From: Aquimarina acroporae
GTDB taxonomy: Bacteria; Bacteroidota; Bacteroidia; Flavobacteriales; Flavobacteriaceae
DNA: 64,000 nt
Assembly (NCBI RefSeq): GCF_023195925.1
Contig: NZ_JALPRE010000001.1
Location: 558,001-622,000, forward strand
Reading direction: 5' to 3'
In this document: in pieces, positions 42,592-52,356 of the stretch
Numbering within the stretch: position 1 is the stretch's first letter
Layout: every line of letters starts with the position of its first letter
The notes under the pieces: model-generated
The model's database searches: none
What the model saw: only the letters and a program-made list of their open reading frames with translations
What the model was told of the DNA's origin: nothing
Program-made: the position numbers and the translations under genes

Positions 42592-45213
42592 ATGAAAAAT
42601 TTCACACTCATTTTGTTTGGCTTATTCACATCTATATGTTTAGGCCAACAAATCGTTACTGGAACAGTTACAGACCCCTCGGGCGCTCCTATTCCGTTTG
42701 TTAATATTGTCGAAAAAGGTTCTGCTAAAGGAACTACCACCGATATAGATGGTAAATATACCATAGCTGTAGATTCTGGTGCTACACTGGTCTTTAGCTA
42801 TGTTGGCTACGAAACCCTTGAGATTCAAGTTGGTGATCAAGGAACGATTGACGTTACCTTACAAGAAGGTGAAGCACTAAGTACAATTATCGTGGTAGGT
42901 TCAAGAAGTCCGAAACGAACAGCGACCGATACTCCTGTTGCAATAGATATTATTGATATGCAGGATATTATTACTAAAAGTGGTAAAATTGAAATCAATG
43001 AACTTTTACAATACACCGCACCATCATTCAATGCCAATAAACAATCTGGATCTGATGGTGCAGATCACATAGATCCTGCCACTCTTAGAGGTCTTGGGCC
43101 TGATCAAACTTTGGTACTCATTAATGGTAAAAGAAGACACTCCTCCTCATTAATAAACATTTTTGGTACCAGAGGTCGTGGAAATTCGGGAACAGACCTT
43201 AATGCGATTCCTGCTTCTGCCATTAAAAGAATTGAGGTTTTACGTGATGGTGCTGCCGCTCAATATGGTTCTGATGCTATCGCAGGTGTAATTAATATCG
43301 TTCTAAAGGATAACGTAAACAAAATTTCGGGAAGCGTTAGTTATGGAGCTTATAATACGAATGCCAAAGGAGATTTTCCCGATGGCACTCCTAATACCGA
43401 TGGAAACAGACTCGATACAGACAATGATGGAAACCGTATTGGTGATGACCAAAACTTTGATGGAGGTTCGGTAAAAGTTACTGCAAATTATGGGGTAGAA
43501 ATCGGAGAAGGTGGATATGCTAACTTTACCACTGAATATCTTAGCAAAAACAAAACACTACGCCCCGGATTCGATTTTAGAAGAGGGTTTGGAGAAGCTG
43601 CAATAGACGGTTTTAATTTCTTTGCCAATGCTGCAATTCCCGTTTCGAAAAAAACAGAAATCTATGCTTTTGGTGGACGTAATTATAGAGATACCGATGC
43701 TTTTGCTTTTACTCGTAATGGAGGAGAAAGAGTAGTTACGGCTATTTTTCCTAATGGTTTTACTCCTAGAATTACCTCAAATATTATCGATAATTCGATA
43801 TCTGCTGGGGTTAGAACTGAAACCGAAAATGGTTGGAAAATCGATGTCAACAATACATGGGGTAAAAATAACTTCCACTATTTCATTCAAGGGACATTGA
43901 ATGCTTCTTTACAAGAATCTTCACCAACCGATTTTGATGCAGGAGGACATAGTTTAAGTCAAAATACTACGAGTTTAGATTTTTCTAAGTATTATCCCAA
44001 TATTTTAAAAGGACTTAACTTTGCTTTTGGATCTGAATACAGAACCGAGAATTTTACCATTTTTGCTGGAGAAGAAGGATCTTATGCCACCTATGATGTC
44101 AATGGTCTCCCGATCATAGATCCCGCTACGCAAACCCAACCTGTTGATCCAGATAGCGGAGAATTAAGACCTGGAGGCTCACAAGGATTTCCGGGGTATA
44201 GCCCTGCAAATGAAGTCGATAGATCAAGATCAAACTTCTCATTATATGCAGATGCCGAACTAGACATTACCGATAGCTTTTTAGTAGGAGGAGCTGCAAG
44301 ATTCGAAAATTACAGTGACTTTGGCAGTACTATTAATGGTAAACTTGCTTTTAGAATAAAAGCTACCGAAGATATAAACATAAGAGGTTCTGTGAGTACA
44401 GGGTTTAGAGCTCCTTCTTTGGCTCAAATCTATTACAATCTTAGATTTACAGATTTTCAAGGAGGTGTAGCCACAGAAACACTATTATCTCCAAATAACA
44501 GTCCGGTTACCGCTTCTTTTGGTATAGAATCATTAGAAGAAGAAACGGCCATTAATGCAGCTGTTGGTGCTACAGCCAGTATTGGAAACTTTACAGCTAC
44601 AATTGATGGATACTTTATTAATGTTAAGGATAGAATTGTACTTACAGGAACTTTTGCTGCACCGCAAATTCCTAACGTGAATGAAGCCCAGTTCTTTGCA
44701 AATGGAGTAGATACAGAAACGGTAGGTTTAGATATTATCCTTTCATGGAAAGGAAATTATGACTTCGGAAATCTATCTGCAACATTAGCAGGTAATATTA
44801 ATAATATGTATATCAAAGAAGTGAAAAATGGTGCTCTTGACGAAGGTACTTTCTTTGGAGAAAGAGAGAAAGCTTTTTTATTAGCTTCTGCTCCCGACAG
44901 TAAATTTTCATTAAATACAAATTATAGTACTGAAAAATTTAATGCCGGTATTGGACTAACTAGATTTAGTGAGATCATACTTATTGATTTTGTAGATACC
45001 GAAGATGTATACGATGCTAAAATAACTGCAGATCTAAACTTGGGGTATAAACTGACCGAAAATCTTAAACTTACGGTTGGAGGAAATAATATCTTTAACG
45101 AATACCCAGACCAACAAAACGATGGAGAAACTGAAGCCGGAGGATATTGGGACGCTGTTCAAATGGGCTTTAGTGGAGCGTATTACTATGCGAGGTTAGA
45201 TTTTAACTTCTAA
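42592..45213 (+). CDS. TonB-dependent outer-membrane receptor
   Basis: From ATG 42592 the product is 873 residues: signal peptide (ending LGQQ), a carboxypeptidase D regulatory-like domain (VTGTVTDPSGAPIPFVNIVE... YVGYETLEIQVG, about 20-100), the plug (DTPVAIDIIDMQDI to RIEVLRDGAAAQYGSDAIAG, residues about 120-235) and a 22-strand barrel with a C-terminal YYARLDFNF aromatic end. It imports a large or scarce solute with TonB energy. It is not next to a SusD-like gene, so it is not an obvious SusCD glycan system. Its substrate is not indicated. The TTG at 42547 is a poor start. Confidence 0.93.
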   Translation: MKNFTLILFGLFTSICLGQQIVTGTVTDPSGAPIPFVNIVEKGSAKGTTTDIDGKYTIAVDSGATLVFSYVGYETLEIQVGDQGTIDVTLQEGEALSTIIVVGSRSPKRTATDTPVAIDIIDMQDIITKSGKIEINELLQYTAPSFNANKQSGSDGADHIDPATLRGLGPDQTLVLINGKRRHSSSLINIFGTRGRGNSGTDLNAIPASAIKRIEVLRDGAAAQYGSDAIAGVINIVLKDNVNKISGSVSYGAYNTNAKGDFPDGTPNTDGNRLDTDNDGNRIGDDQNFDGGSVKVTANYGVEIGEGGYANFTTEYLSKNKTLRPGFDFRRGFGEAAIDGFNFFANAAIPVSKKTEIYAFGGRNYRDTDAFAFTRNGGERVVTAIFPNGFTPRITSNIIDNSISAGVRTETENGWKIDVNNTWGKNNFHYFIQGTLNASLQESSPTDFDAGGHSLSQNTTSLDFSKYYPNILKGLNFAFGSEYRTENFTIFAGEEGSYATYDVNGLPIIDPATQTQPVDPDSGELRPGGSQGFPGYSPANEVDRSRSNFSLYADAELDITDSFLVGGAARFENYSDFGSTINGKLAFRIKATEDINIRGSVSTGFRAPSLAQIYYNLRFTDFQGGVATETLLSPNNSPVTASFGIESLEEETAINAAVGATASIGNFTATIDGYFINVKDRIVLTGTFAAPQIPNVNEAQFFANGVDTETVGLDIILSWKGNYDFGNLSATLAGNINNMYIKEVKNGALDEGTFFGEREKAFLLASAPDSKFSLNTNYSTEKFNAGIGLTRFSEIILIDFVDTEDVYDAKITADLNLGYKLTENLKLTVGGNNIFNEYPDQQNDGETEAGGYWDAVQMGFSGAYYYARLDFNF

Positions 45214-45239
45214 AACAAGTAATAGCAATACAAATAAGT

Positions 45240-45271
45240 AACGTCACATCGTAATGATGTGGCGTTTTTTT
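45240..45271 (+). terminator. Rho-independent terminator of the receptor gene
   Basis: AACGTCACATC (45240-45250) pairs with GATGTGGCGTT (45256-45266, one G-T pair), followed by six T residues. Confidence 0.9.
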
Positions 45272-45367
45272 ATTCAATACGTTAAAATCTATCATAAATC
45301 TTGTCGATAATTTTTAATTACTTATCGTAGAACTGTAATTTTGCCAAAAATTTGTATTCCTAATTTC

Positions 45368-46606
45368 ATGGAAGATATAACACGATATTTCTATAACCTT
45401 TTTAAAGCCAAAGGACTTTCTGAAAACACTGCAGAGTATTTAAATTTAACTATCGGAATTGCTATTCTTGTTGTTACCCTTTTCGTAATTTATATAATCA
45501 TGAAAAAGGTATTCATTGCAATTTTCAATATGTATGCTTCGAAATCTAAAAATACCTTTGATGATTACTTGGTAAAAAATAAAACATTCGATTATCTGGC
45601 ACATATTATTCCTTTATCCATTACCATTTGGATTGTTCCACAGCTTTTTACCAATTTCCCTAGAGCAGAAAGATATCTTCAGGCTTTATTTGATATTATG
45701 GTTATCGTTTTGACCATATGGATTTTAAGAAGTATTCTAAGAACTTTTAAAGATTTTCTTAAATCTCTAGAGTCTTTTAAGGACAAACCTATAGACAGCT
45801 ATGTGCAGGTATTTATGATTTTTGTATGGCTCATAGGAGCCGTGTTTATATTTTCAAGTATTACGGGAAAATCTATCTGGAGTTTTTTGACCGCTCTAGG
45901 AGCAATGTCTGCTGTTATTCTGTTAATTTTTAAAGATACAATCCTTGGGTTTGTTTCAAGTATTCAGGTAGCTGTGAATGATACTGTACGCATTGGAGAT
46001 TGGATCACTATGGAAAAATATGGAGCCGACGGCGATGTTATAGAAATTAACCTCTCTTCAGTAAAAGTCCAAAACTTTGATAAAACTATAACTACAATAC
46101 CTACTTATCATCTTACTTCTGAATCTTTCAGAAACTGGAGAGGCATGATGGATTCTGGCGGACGAAGAATAAAAAGATCACTTCTTATTAAAACATCAAG
46201 TATTTCCTTCCTATCTAATGAAGATATCGAAAAACTGATGGAAATTCAACTTATATCAGAATACATTAAAAATATCCAGGAAGATATCACTACTTTCAAC
46301 AAAGACCAATCGATAAACAAAAACCTACTTATTAATGGTCGAAATCTATCGAACATGGGGGTTTTTAGAGTATATGTAGAGACCTATTTAGAAAACCATC
46401 CCTACATTAACAAAAATATGACTATCATGAGTCGTCAACTTGCTCCTACAGCTCAAGGTACTCCTTTAGAAATCTATGCTTTTAGTAATGACAAAGTCTG
46501 GAAAAACTATGAAAAAATAATGGCAGATATTTTTGATCATTTGTTATCTGCTATCCCCTATTTCAATTTAGAAGTTTACGAATTAAATTATACTTCTGAA
46601 CATTAA
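45368..46606 (+). CDS. MscS-type mechanosensitive ion channel
   Basis: From ATG 45368 the protein is 412 residues. Four to five membrane helices (for example LTIGIAILVVTLFVIYII and FMIFVWLIGAVFIFSSI) lead to the pore helix LTALGAMSAVILLIFKDTILGFVSSIQ and the beta domain DTVRIGDWITMEKYGADGDVIEI. It opens under membrane tension and releases solutes on osmotic downshift. A TAATTTTG box (45336-45343) overlaps the in-frame TTG at 45341, so ATG 45368 is the start. The DUF3817 gene is 21 bases further on. Confidence 0.92.
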   Translation: MEDITRYFYNLFKAKGLSENTAEYLNLTIGIAILVVTLFVIYIIMKKVFIAIFNMYASKSKNTFDDYLVKNKTFDYLAHIIPLSITIWIVPQLFTNFPRAERYLQALFDIMVIVLTIWILRSILRTFKDFLKSLESFKDKPIDSYVQVFMIFVWLIGAVFIFSSITGKSIWSFLTALGAMSAVILLIFKDTILGFVSSIQVAVNDTVRIGDWITMEKYGADGDVIEINLSSVKVQNFDKTITTIPTYHLTSESFRNWRGMMDSGGRRIKRSLLIKTSSISFLSNEDIEKLMEIQLISEYIKNIQEDITTFNKDQSINKNLLINGRNLSNMGVFRVYVETYLENHPYINKNMTIMSRQLAPTAQGTPLEIYAFSNDKVWKNYEKIMADIFDHLLSAIPYFNLEVYELNYTSEH

Positions 46607-46627
46607 CTTTAAAGAATTCTTACATTT

Positions 46628-46900
46628 ATGACCACAATTTTTCGTTGGATAAGCTACTTAGAAGGTGTTTCTTACCTACTTATCCTATTTGTTACCATGC
46701 CGTTAAAATATTTATTTGATTCTCCAGAACCTAACAAGGTAATAGGAATGGCACATGGTTTTTTGTTTCTAATCTATATTGTATTTGCCTTCGTAATTAA
46801 ACCAGAAAAACAATGGAATAATAAAACATTGGGAATCGTTTTATTATGTTCTATTATTCCTTTTGGCACCTTTTGGATGGATAAAAAGTATTTGCGTTAA
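46628..46900 (+). CDS. DUF3817 small membrane protein
   Basis: The 90-residue protein has the family order: FRWISYLEGVSYLLILFVTMPLKY, MAHGFLFLIYIVFAFVI and a third segment ending WMDKKYLR. Three membrane helices are seen. Function is unknown. The stop codon overlaps the stop of the opposite gene in a TTAA sequence at 46897-46900. Confidence 0.85.
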   Translation: MTTIFRWISYLEGVSYLLILFVTMPLKYLFDSPEPNKVIGMAHGFLFLIYIVFAFVIKPEKQWNNKTLGIVLLCSIIPFGTFWMDKKYLR

Positions 46901-47484
46901 AAATTAACGGTTCCATTAAAATCACCATCATAAAAACTATGAAGGTTGACTACGCTATGAAATCGGCCATTTCCCATAGGTTGTAAGGAAAGACTCCCGC
47001 TGCGAAGGGGAAGCTCTTCTCCATTTAGAAAAACAGCGAGAATCACATTCGAATTGGGTCGACAATTATTGCAGTTACGATCTAAATAATGATAGTTGTA
47101 ATCATTTCCTTTGATTGTAGAAATAATAATTTCCAATTCTTCTCCAGTATCCAAATTGTAAATTAGTTTTTCTTCACCATTGTTTATTGGTGCCAATGAC
47201 ACATTAACTACCTCAAAGATATATCTGCCGTTTGGCCCGTTTTGATGTTGAATAGTACCAAAATTAGGATTACATCGATGATCGCAAGTGTGAATTACTG
47301 CCCTTCCACATCTTGGGTTTCTTGGCCTAGGAAGATCGGTTCTTCTTTCTACTACTACAATATCGGGAATGGGAAGATCTATATTTACCCCTATCGATAT
47401 ACCCCCACCAATTCTAATTTGAGAATACATAGAATTGGTCATTATCATAGCTATAGCTACTAAAACAATTTGATAATTTTTCAT
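46897..47484 (-). CDS. Secreted Cys-containing protein of unknown function
   Basis: The 195-residue product has a signal peptide (ending YSQ at about residue 22). It holds several Cys residues (CGRAVIHTCDHRC and DRNCNNC) and a beta-rich end. I recognise no family. The Cys pairs could form disulfides or bind metal. It is convergent with the DUF3817 gene, their stops overlapping. Confidence 0.7.
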   Translation of the reverse strand: MKNYQIVLVAIAMIMTNSMYSQIRIGGGISIGVNIDLPIPDIVVVERRTDLPRPRNPRCGRAVIHTCDHRCNPNFGTIQHQNGPNGRYIFEVVNVSLAPINNGEEKLIYNLDTGEELEIIISTIKGNDYNYHYLDRNCNNCRPNSNVILAVFLNGEELPLRSGSLSLQPMGNGRFHSVVNLHSFYDGDFNGTVNF

Positions 47485-47554
47485 AATGATTGCGATTTAT
47501 GCTTGCCGCTTTTCTTGCATCAAACAATATGCCGCAATCTATTATGATCCAATG

Positions 47555-49600
47555 TTACTCGGGATATTCTATTCTAAGATGATATATATTAGTAAGCTTA
47601 CGCTTAAAAACCTTCTTTACTTGTTGTATTTCTTTAAAAGTAATGTTTGCATTTAAAAATTGCTCATTTTCCATTTGCTTGTTTACAATCTTTTCTACAA
47701 ACGAATCTATAAGACTACTAGTCGGATTTTTGAGACTCTTTGAAGCTGCCTCAACACTATCACTCATCATTAAAATTGCAGTTTCCTTAGAGAAAGGCTT
47801 TGGTCCAGGGTATTGAAAGTCTTCTATATTCACATTCTCATTACTTTCTTTTTCTTTTGAATAAAAATAATAAACCGTACTTGTACCATGATGTGTTCTA
47901 ATAAAGTCTATAACACGATCCGGAAGCTTATATTTTTTTGCAATTTCTATACCTCTTATAACATGATTAATTATAATTCTTGCACTTTCTTTTGGAGAAA
48001 GTACATCATGCGGATTACCAGAGGCAGATTGATTCTCTGTAAAATACGTAGGGTTTGCCATTTTACCTATATCATGATATAGCGCCCCTACTCTAACGAG
48101 CATCGCATTTGCTCCAATTTCATTGGCAGCAGCTTCTGCAATATTTGCTACATTAAGAGAATGATGAAAAGTACCTGGAGCCTTATTAGACAACTCCTTA
48201 AGCAAGACAGAATTGGTATCACTCAATTCCAGCAATGACACATCCGATATTAAACCAAATACTTTTTCGTAAGCGTAAATCAATGGGTGAACCATAAGCG
48301 TTGCAAAACCACTTATTACAAATAACACAACTGTGGTCCAATCTATATTCGTAATACTACCTTCATGAATAATATGAAAAGCAATATAAGCGGCGACATA
48401 AATCAATGTGATTTGTCCGACAGATATAAATAGATTGGCTCTTTTGAAAGATTCTGAAGTTGTTAAAATAGTGACAATACCCGCTATTATCTGTAAAAAT
48501 GTATACTCATAACTGTTGGGTACCACAAATCCTAAAATGAGAACAGTGATGACATGAGTAAAGAGCCCTAATCTCGAATCGAAAAATGCCTTAAGTACTA
48601 AAGGTAAGATACAAAGAGGCACAATATAAATATAGTTTGAAGCATACTTTACAACCAAAGTAGTAACCAATACCATAAATAAAATATTGAAAAAGATAAA
48701 GGTAACCTGGGTGCTGTTTTCATAAATATCTGGTCTATATTTCCTTATAAACAAAAGAAGCATCATTAGTGCCAGTGAAACCAATAAACAGTATCCCAGT
48801 ACAATCCAATAGAAATTTTTATCACTCCACACCTGAGACTCATATTCTGCTTTAAGAGAATTAAGAATTTGTAAAGTATCACCTTCTACTACTTCTCCCT
48901 TGGCAATAATTCTACTACCTTTTGACACCCCGCCTCTAGTAGTGAGCACTTTGGCCAGTTCATTTTCAAGAGTACTTTGAGTTAGATCATTATTTAGTTC
49001 AACATTTGGTTTTACCAAATCATAAAACAAGGCAACAAAATCACTTTTAAACTTCACATACTCACTTTTGTCCAAACGAGTATTTATGAGCTGTGTTAAT
49101 TCATTTGAAGTAAGCATTTGTCCGTAAGTAACGGCTTCTGCCTCATTCCCTTTATTCAGAAAAATCTGCCTTTTATCTGTATATGCATAATTCTCTTGCA
49201 GCACTCCATATCTGTATATATCATTCAATAAAATCCTACCAAATAATTTTGCCTGATCACGAGCACTGGTTTGATTAAAAACCTTCAGATAATTCCCAAA
49301 AGCATCATCATATGATTCTTTGGCAGTATTTGCCACTATGGTATCATATTGAAAATACGGAATAATATTATCGGTAATTTGTTTTTTCTCTACTTCTATT
49401 TCCTCTTCGGTTTTAGCAATTGCAAAATCGAAAGGAGCATATAGGTTTTCATATTGCCAAGGTTTCCCCTTGGTAAATTCATATTTGAATATTCCTCCCT
49501 TTGGAAACAAATAAACGATAAGTGCAGTTGTGCAGATAAAAAGAAATACTCTAAAGATCGAGGATTGCTTTTTATATAATTTATTAAAAAATCTTTTCAC
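47555..49600 (-). CDS. pgpH: 7TM-HD domain phosphohydrolase (PgpH-like)
   Basis: The 681-residue protein has an N-terminal membrane helix, a 7TM-7TMR_HDED extracellular domain (about 50-260), seven membrane helices (about 265-460) and a C-terminal HD domain with HHSLNVANIAEAAANEIG, LYHDIGKM and THHGTSTVYYF. In Gram-positive bacteria PgpH degrades cyclic di-AMP; by homology this protein is a candidate c-di-AMP phosphodiesterase. Flavobacteria carry this architecture widely. The downstream gene is a thiolase, in the opposite direction. Confidence 0.9.
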   Translation of the reverse strand: MKRFFNKLYKKQSSIFRVFLFICTTALIVYLFPKGGIFKYEFTKGKPWQYENLYAPFDFAIAKTEEEIEVEKKQITDNIIPYFQYDTIVANTAKESYDDAFGNYLKVFNQTSARDQAKLFGRILLNDIYRYGVLQENYAYTDKRQIFLNKGNEAEAVTYGQMLTSNELTQLINTRLDKSEYVKFKSDFVALFYDLVKPNVELNNDLTQSTLENELAKVLTTRGGVSKGSRIIAKGEVVEGDTLQILNSLKAEYESQVWSDKNFYWIVLGYCLLVSLALMMLLLFIRKYRPDIYENSTQVTFIFFNILFMVLVTTLVVKYASNYIYIVPLCILPLVLKAFFDSRLGLFTHVITVLILGFVVPNSYEYTFLQIIAGIVTILTTSESFKRANLFISVGQITLIYVAAYIAFHIIHEGSITNIDWTTVVLFVISGFATLMVHPLIYAYEKVFGLISDVSLLELSDTNSVLLKELSNKAPGTFHHSLNVANIAEAAANEIGANAMLVRVGALYHDIGKMANPTYFTENQSASGNPHDVLSPKESARIIINHVIRGIEIAKKYKLPDRVIDFIRTHHGTSTVYYFYSKEKESNENVNIEDFQYPGPKPFSKETAILMMSDSVEAASKSLKNPTSSLIDSFVEKIVNKQMENEQFLNANITFKEIQQVKKVFKRKLTNIYHLRIEYPE

Positions 49601-49778
49601 AAATTACGTACTATAAATTACTCAAAAGTAGTAAATCAAAGTTAGAAGTACGAAGTAAAGATCTATTATTAAGAATTATACCCATTTCCTTTACAAGTCT
49701 TCACCGTTTACTTCTTTTTTATACTTCAAAAATCACTAAATTCGCACAAACAATACACACAATTTAAATTAGATATAA

Positions 49779-50957
49779 ATGAGTAAAGAAGTAGTAATTG
49801 TATCTGCAGCAAGAACACCGATTGGGAGTTTCTTAGGAAGTTTATCAACGGTTCCTGCCACTCAGTTAGGAGCCATAGCGATTAAAGGTGCATTAGATAA
49901 AATAAACCTTGACCCATCTTTGGTACAAGAGGTATTTATGGGGAATGTGGTTCAAGCAGGAAATGGTCAGGCTCCTGCCAGACAAGCTGCTTTAGCTGCT
50001 GGAATTAATGATACAGTTCCTTGTACTACTGTTAATAAGGTTTGTGCAAGTGGAATGAAAGCTGTAATGCATGCTGCTCAAACTATTGCTTTAGGAGATG
50101 CAGACATTGTAGTAGCTGGAGGAATGGAAAATATGAGTTTAATTCCTCATTATGTAAGATTAAGAGCTGGACACAAATTTGGCCCGCAAACCTTAGAAGA
50201 TGGTATGCAAAGAGACGGTTTAGTTGATGTATACGATGGAAACGCAATGGGAGTTTGTGCTGATCTTTGTGCAAATGAATATGAGTTTAGCCGTGAAGAT
50301 CAGGATGCCTTTGCAATTCAATCTTATGAAAGATCTGCAAAAGCATGGAGCGAAGGTAAATTTTCAAATGAAGTAGTTCCGGTGCCAGTTCCTCAACGAA
50401 GAGGTGAACCCGTAATGGTAACTGAAGACGAAGAATACAAAAACGTAAAAATGGAAAAAATACCTGCTTTACGTCCTGCTTTTACCAAAGAAGGTACAGT
50501 AACTGCAGCAAATGCTTCTACTATCAATGATGGTGCTGGTGCAGTTGTAGTAATGAGTGCAGAAAAAGCAGCAGAATTAGGATTAACACCATTGGTGAAA
50601 ATTAAAAGTTATGCAGATGCAGCTCATGAACCAAAATGGTTTACTACTGCTCCTGCAAAGGCGTTACCAAAAGCTATAGAGAAGGCAGGAATTACTTTGG
50701 ATGATGTAGACTTTTTTGAGTTTAACGAAGCATTCTCTGTAGTAGGTTTAGCTAATCTTAAAATACTTGGTTTAAGCGATGAAAACACCAATGTAAATGG
50801 AGGTGCGGTATCCTTAGGACACCCTTTAGGTTGTTCTGGTGTAAGAATCCTAATCACACTTATGAATGTTTTAGAACAAAATAATGCCAAAGTTGGTGCT
50901 GCAGCTATTTGTAATGGTGGTGGTGGTGCATCAGCAATGGTAATCGAGCGTGTGTAA
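49779..50957 (+). CDS. Acetyl-CoA C-acetyltransferase (thiolase)
   Basis: The 392-residue enzyme shows the catalytic Cys89 in NKVCASGMKA, His348 in SLGHPLGCSG and Cys378 in ICNGGGGASAM. It condenses two acetyl-CoA to acetoacetyl-CoA or cleaves it. The length matches the AtoB type; a role in degradative fatty-acid oxidation cannot be excluded. The NlpC gene follows 32 bases later. Confidence 0.95.
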   Translation: MSKEVVIVSAARTPIGSFLGSLSTVPATQLGAIAIKGALDKINLDPSLVQEVFMGNVVQAGNGQAPARQAALAAGINDTVPCTTVNKVCASGMKAVMHAAQTIALGDADIVVAGGMENMSLIPHYVRLRAGHKFGPQTLEDGMQRDGLVDVYDGNAMGVCADLCANEYEFSREDQDAFAIQSYERSAKAWSEGKFSNEVVPVPVPQRRGEPVMVTEDEEYKNVKMEKIPALRPAFTKEGTVTAANASTINDGAGAVVVMSAEKAAELGLTPLVKIKSYADAAHEPKWFTTAPAKALPKAIEKAGITLDDVDFFEFNEAFSVVGLANLKILGLSDENTNVNGGAVSLGHPLGCSGVRILITLMNVLEQNNAKVGAAAICNGGGGASAMVIERV

Positions 50958-50989
50958 TAAAGTTTTTTGCTAACACTTAACACAATTAC

Positions 50990-51739
50990 ATGCAATACGG
51001 AATTTGCAATTTAAGTATTGTTCCTCTTCGATTAGAACCAAAAGATACAAGTGAAATGGTCTCCCAAGTATTATATGGAGACCATTTTAAGGTACTCGAA
51101 AAACGAAAGAAATGGAGTAAAATACGTCTGGCTTTTGATAAATATGAAGGTTGGATAGATAATAAGCAGTATCTAGAAATTACAGAGGAACAATACAAAG
51201 GTTTTGATCTGCAAGATATGTGCATATCTGGAGATCTGGTTGAGTTTGTCAATATAGAAGACAACCAGCTGATGCCAATCCCGTTAGGCTCTTCTTTGAT
51301 AGCTCTTGATTTTTTAAATCACCAGTATGAGGGGCATAAAATTCAACAAAAACAACCCAAAGAACATTTGGTAGAAACAGCTTTTATGTATTTAAACGCT
51401 CCATATTTATGGGGCGGAAAAACTACTTTTGGTATTGATTGTAGTGGTTTTACTCAAATGGTATATAAGTTAAATGGATATCAATTGTTACGAGATGCCT
51501 CTCAACAAGCAACACAAGGAGAACCTTTAAGTTTTATTGAAGAAAGCGAGCCAGGAGATTTAGCTTTTTTTGATAACGAAGAGGGAAATATCATCCATGT
51601 AGGAATTATGATGAAAGATAATTATATTATACATGCACATGGTAAAGTACGCGTTGATCGAATCGACCATACGGGTATTTATAATGCCGAAAAAAGAACA
51701 CATACCCATAATCTAAGAGTAATAAAACGTATTATTTAA
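50990..51739 (+). CDS. NlpC/P60 (C40) peptidase with SH3-like N-terminus
   Basis: The 249-residue protein has a bacterial SH3-like part (about 1-120; LSIVPLRLEPKDTSEMVSQVLYG and KWSKIRLAFDKYEGWID) and a C40 domain: Cys in FGIDCSGFTQMVYK, His in IIHVGIMM and a later His in YIIHAHGKVRVD. It would cleave cell-wall peptides. No signal peptide is seen at the chosen start, so it may act in recycling inside the cell. The GNAT gene begins 8 bases after the stop. Confidence 0.88.
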   Translation: MQYGICNLSIVPLRLEPKDTSEMVSQVLYGDHFKVLEKRKKWSKIRLAFDKYEGWIDNKQYLEITEEQYKGFDLQDMCISGDLVEFVNIEDNQLMPIPLGSSLIALDFLNHQYEGHKIQQKQPKEHLVETAFMYLNAPYLWGGKTTFGIDCSGFTQMVYKLNGYQLLRDASQQATQGEPLSFIEESEPGDLAFFDNEEGNIIHVGIMMKDNYIIHAHGKVRVDRIDHTGIYNAEKRTHTHNLRVIKRII

Positions 51740-51747
51740 TTCACCAA

Positions 51748-52275
51748 ATGAGTCCGCAAGAAGTAAAAATAATACCCGTACGACTTGAGGATAAAGAAAA
51801 GTTATTGGCTATTGGATATAAAACGTTCTATGACTCCTTCGGTCCCCCAATAAACACCGAGGAAAACATACAAAAATACCTAAAGAAAAAGTTTACTTTA
51901 GAACAAATCACCTCGGAGCTACAAAATATAAATTCAGAATTTTATTTTGCTTCAATGGCAAACCAAATTGTTGGGTATATTAAATTAAACCTTAGCGAAG
52001 CTCAAACAGAGGTCGTTCATAATAATGCATTAGAAATAGAACGCATTTATGTCTTAAAAGAATACCAAGGAAACCAGATTGGGCAGGTTTTATTTAAGAA
52101 GGCATTAGAGGTAGCACAAAAGAATACAGCAAATTTTATGTGGTTAGGAGTTTGGGATCAAAACTCAAGAGCTATTAAGTTTTACGAAAGAATTGGTTTC
52201 AAGATATTCGACAAACACCAGTTTTTACTGGGAACAGATCTACAAACTGATCTAATGATGAAACTTGAATTGTAA
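51748..52275 (+). CDS. GNAT family N-acetyltransferase
   Basis: The 175-residue protein has motif A ALEIERIYVLKEYQGNQIGQVLFKKALE (QGNQIG is the CoA loop) and motif B NSRAIKFYERIGFKIFDKH. Acceptor unknown. It begins 8 bases after the NlpC gene and probably shares its transcript. Confidence 0.9.
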   Translation: MSPQEVKIIPVRLEDKEKLLAIGYKTFYDSFGPPINTEENIQKYLKKKFTLEQITSELQNINSEFYFASMANQIVGYIKLNLSEAQTEVVHNNALEIERIYVLKEYQGNQIGQVLFKKALEVAQKNTANFMWLGVWDQNSRAIKFYERIGFKIFDKHQFLLGTDLQTDLMMKLEL

Positions 52276-52333
52276 GGGCAGTTAAAAACTTTATGATTTT
52301 AATAACAGTTACGTATTCCAATTATATTTAATT

Positions 52334-52351
52334 TTGAAACGAACATTTCAA
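52334..52351. promoter_or_regulatory. TetR operator 1 of the second TetR-SDR cassette
   Basis: TTGAAACGAACATTTCAA has inverted TTGAAA/TTTCAA arms. It overlaps the -7 box (TAATTTTG, 52329-52336) and the presumed transcription start of the TetR gene. A matching site stands before the SDR at 52955. Confidence 0.75.
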
Positions 52352-52356
52352 TTAAA

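Noticed and set aside
42592..45213. SusCD polysaccharide utilisation locus
   Set aside because: No SusD, glycoside hydrolase or sensor is adjacent to the receptor.
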